DNA of 23,779 nucleotides from Clostridium sp. CAG:793 (GTDB lineage Bacteria > Bacillota > Clostridia > TANB77 > CAG-508), in assembly GCA_000433915.1 (NCBI GenBank), contig HF993624.1:1-23779 (forward strand), given 5' to 3'. A program made the translations under genes and the position numbers. This document shows, in pieces, positions 23,678 to 23,779 of the stretch. The notes below the pieces were generated by a model that worked only from the letters and a program-made list of their open reading frames with translations, had not been told where the DNA came from and searched no databases. Position 1 is the first letter of the stretch. Every line of letters starts with the position of its first letter.

Positions 23678-23779
23678 ATGAAGAAGAATATCAAACGGAA
23701 TCACATTGATTGCATTAGTTGTAACAATAGTAATATTGTTAATTTTGGCAGGAGTAACAATCACAATGACATTAGGACA
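23678..23779 (+). CDS. Prepilin-like protein, N-terminus only, frameshifted
   Basis: The gene is cut by the window end. ATG 23678 follows AGGAGG (23668-23673) at four bases and gives MKKNIK. After removing one C at 23696 the frame continues as GITLIALVVTIVILLILAGV, then TITMTLG. This is the class III/type IV prepilin-like cleavage signal and hydrophobic helix common in Clostridia (cleavage expected after the glycine). As written, the ATG frame instead reads KRNHIDCIS and loses the helix, while the helix frame has a TGA overlapping the ATG. So it is either a sequencing error close to the sequence end or a broken gene. The mature protein, and whether it is a pilin or a pseudopilin-like secreted protein, cannot be seen. 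Confidence 0.62.
   Translation, partial: MKKNIKRNHIDCISCNNSNIVNFGRSNNHNDIRT

Overview
The window is AT-rich (about 30% G+C by eye) chromosomal DNA of a low-GC Gram-positive bacterium, most likely an uncultured member of the Clostridia. The main reasons are the ylxM-ffh-rpsP-khpA-rimM-trmD-rplS order, strong Shine-Dalgarno sites of the AAGGAGG type, sigma-A promoters with 17-bp spacers, a 78-residue RqcP-type S4 protein, an MPKTG sortase substrate, and a prepilin-like N-terminus of the KGITLIALVVTI type that is frequent in Clostridia. No tRNA, rRNA, CRISPR array or insertion sequence was recognised.

Left part (1-5061). nth (endonuclease III, minus strand) is divergent from a translation and secretion operon on the plus strand: ylxM, ffh (SRP GTPase), rpsP (S16), khpA (KH RNA-binding protein), rimM (30S maturation), trmD (tRNA m1G37 methyltransferase) and rplS (L19). 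A strong terminator closes it at 4977-5012. The next hairpin (5024-5061) serves the convergent minus-strand gene.

Middle part (5065-12475). A secreted von Willebrand factor A protein with a wall-sorting tail and a ComEB-type dCMP deaminase lie on the minus strand. Divergent from them is the plus-strand cluster folD-priA-def-fmt, which joins one-carbon metabolism and initiator-tRNA formylation (folD, fmt), N-formyl removal (def) and replication restart (priA). A bidirectional terminator separates fmt from a convergent minus-strand helical protein of unknown function.

Right part (12584-22419). addA (helicase-nuclease) is followed by rqcP, a membrane-anchored FxLYD-like protein, and recJ-relA-hisS (DNA repair exonuclease, ppGpp metabolism, histidyl-tRNA synthetase). 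addA carries a one-base insertion inside its Walker A motif. The recJ-relA-hisS cluster lacks the apt and dtd genes that often sit inside it in related bacteria. hisS ends in two consecutive hairpin terminators.

Right edge (22429-23779). A cysteine-rich protein with a carboxypeptidase-regulatory-like domain and a small XRE-type repressor are on the minus strand. The 332-base region upstream of the repressor holds three copies of an 18-bp TACA-N10-TGTA palindrome. One fills the spacer of a good promoter that points right towards a prepilin-like gene cut by the window end. That gene also has a one-base frameshift, in the same local context (an extra C in A-C-GGAA) as the addA lesion. The repressor, operator and prepilin arrangement and the paired C insertions are the most interesting observations. 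The rest is conserved housekeeping DNA.
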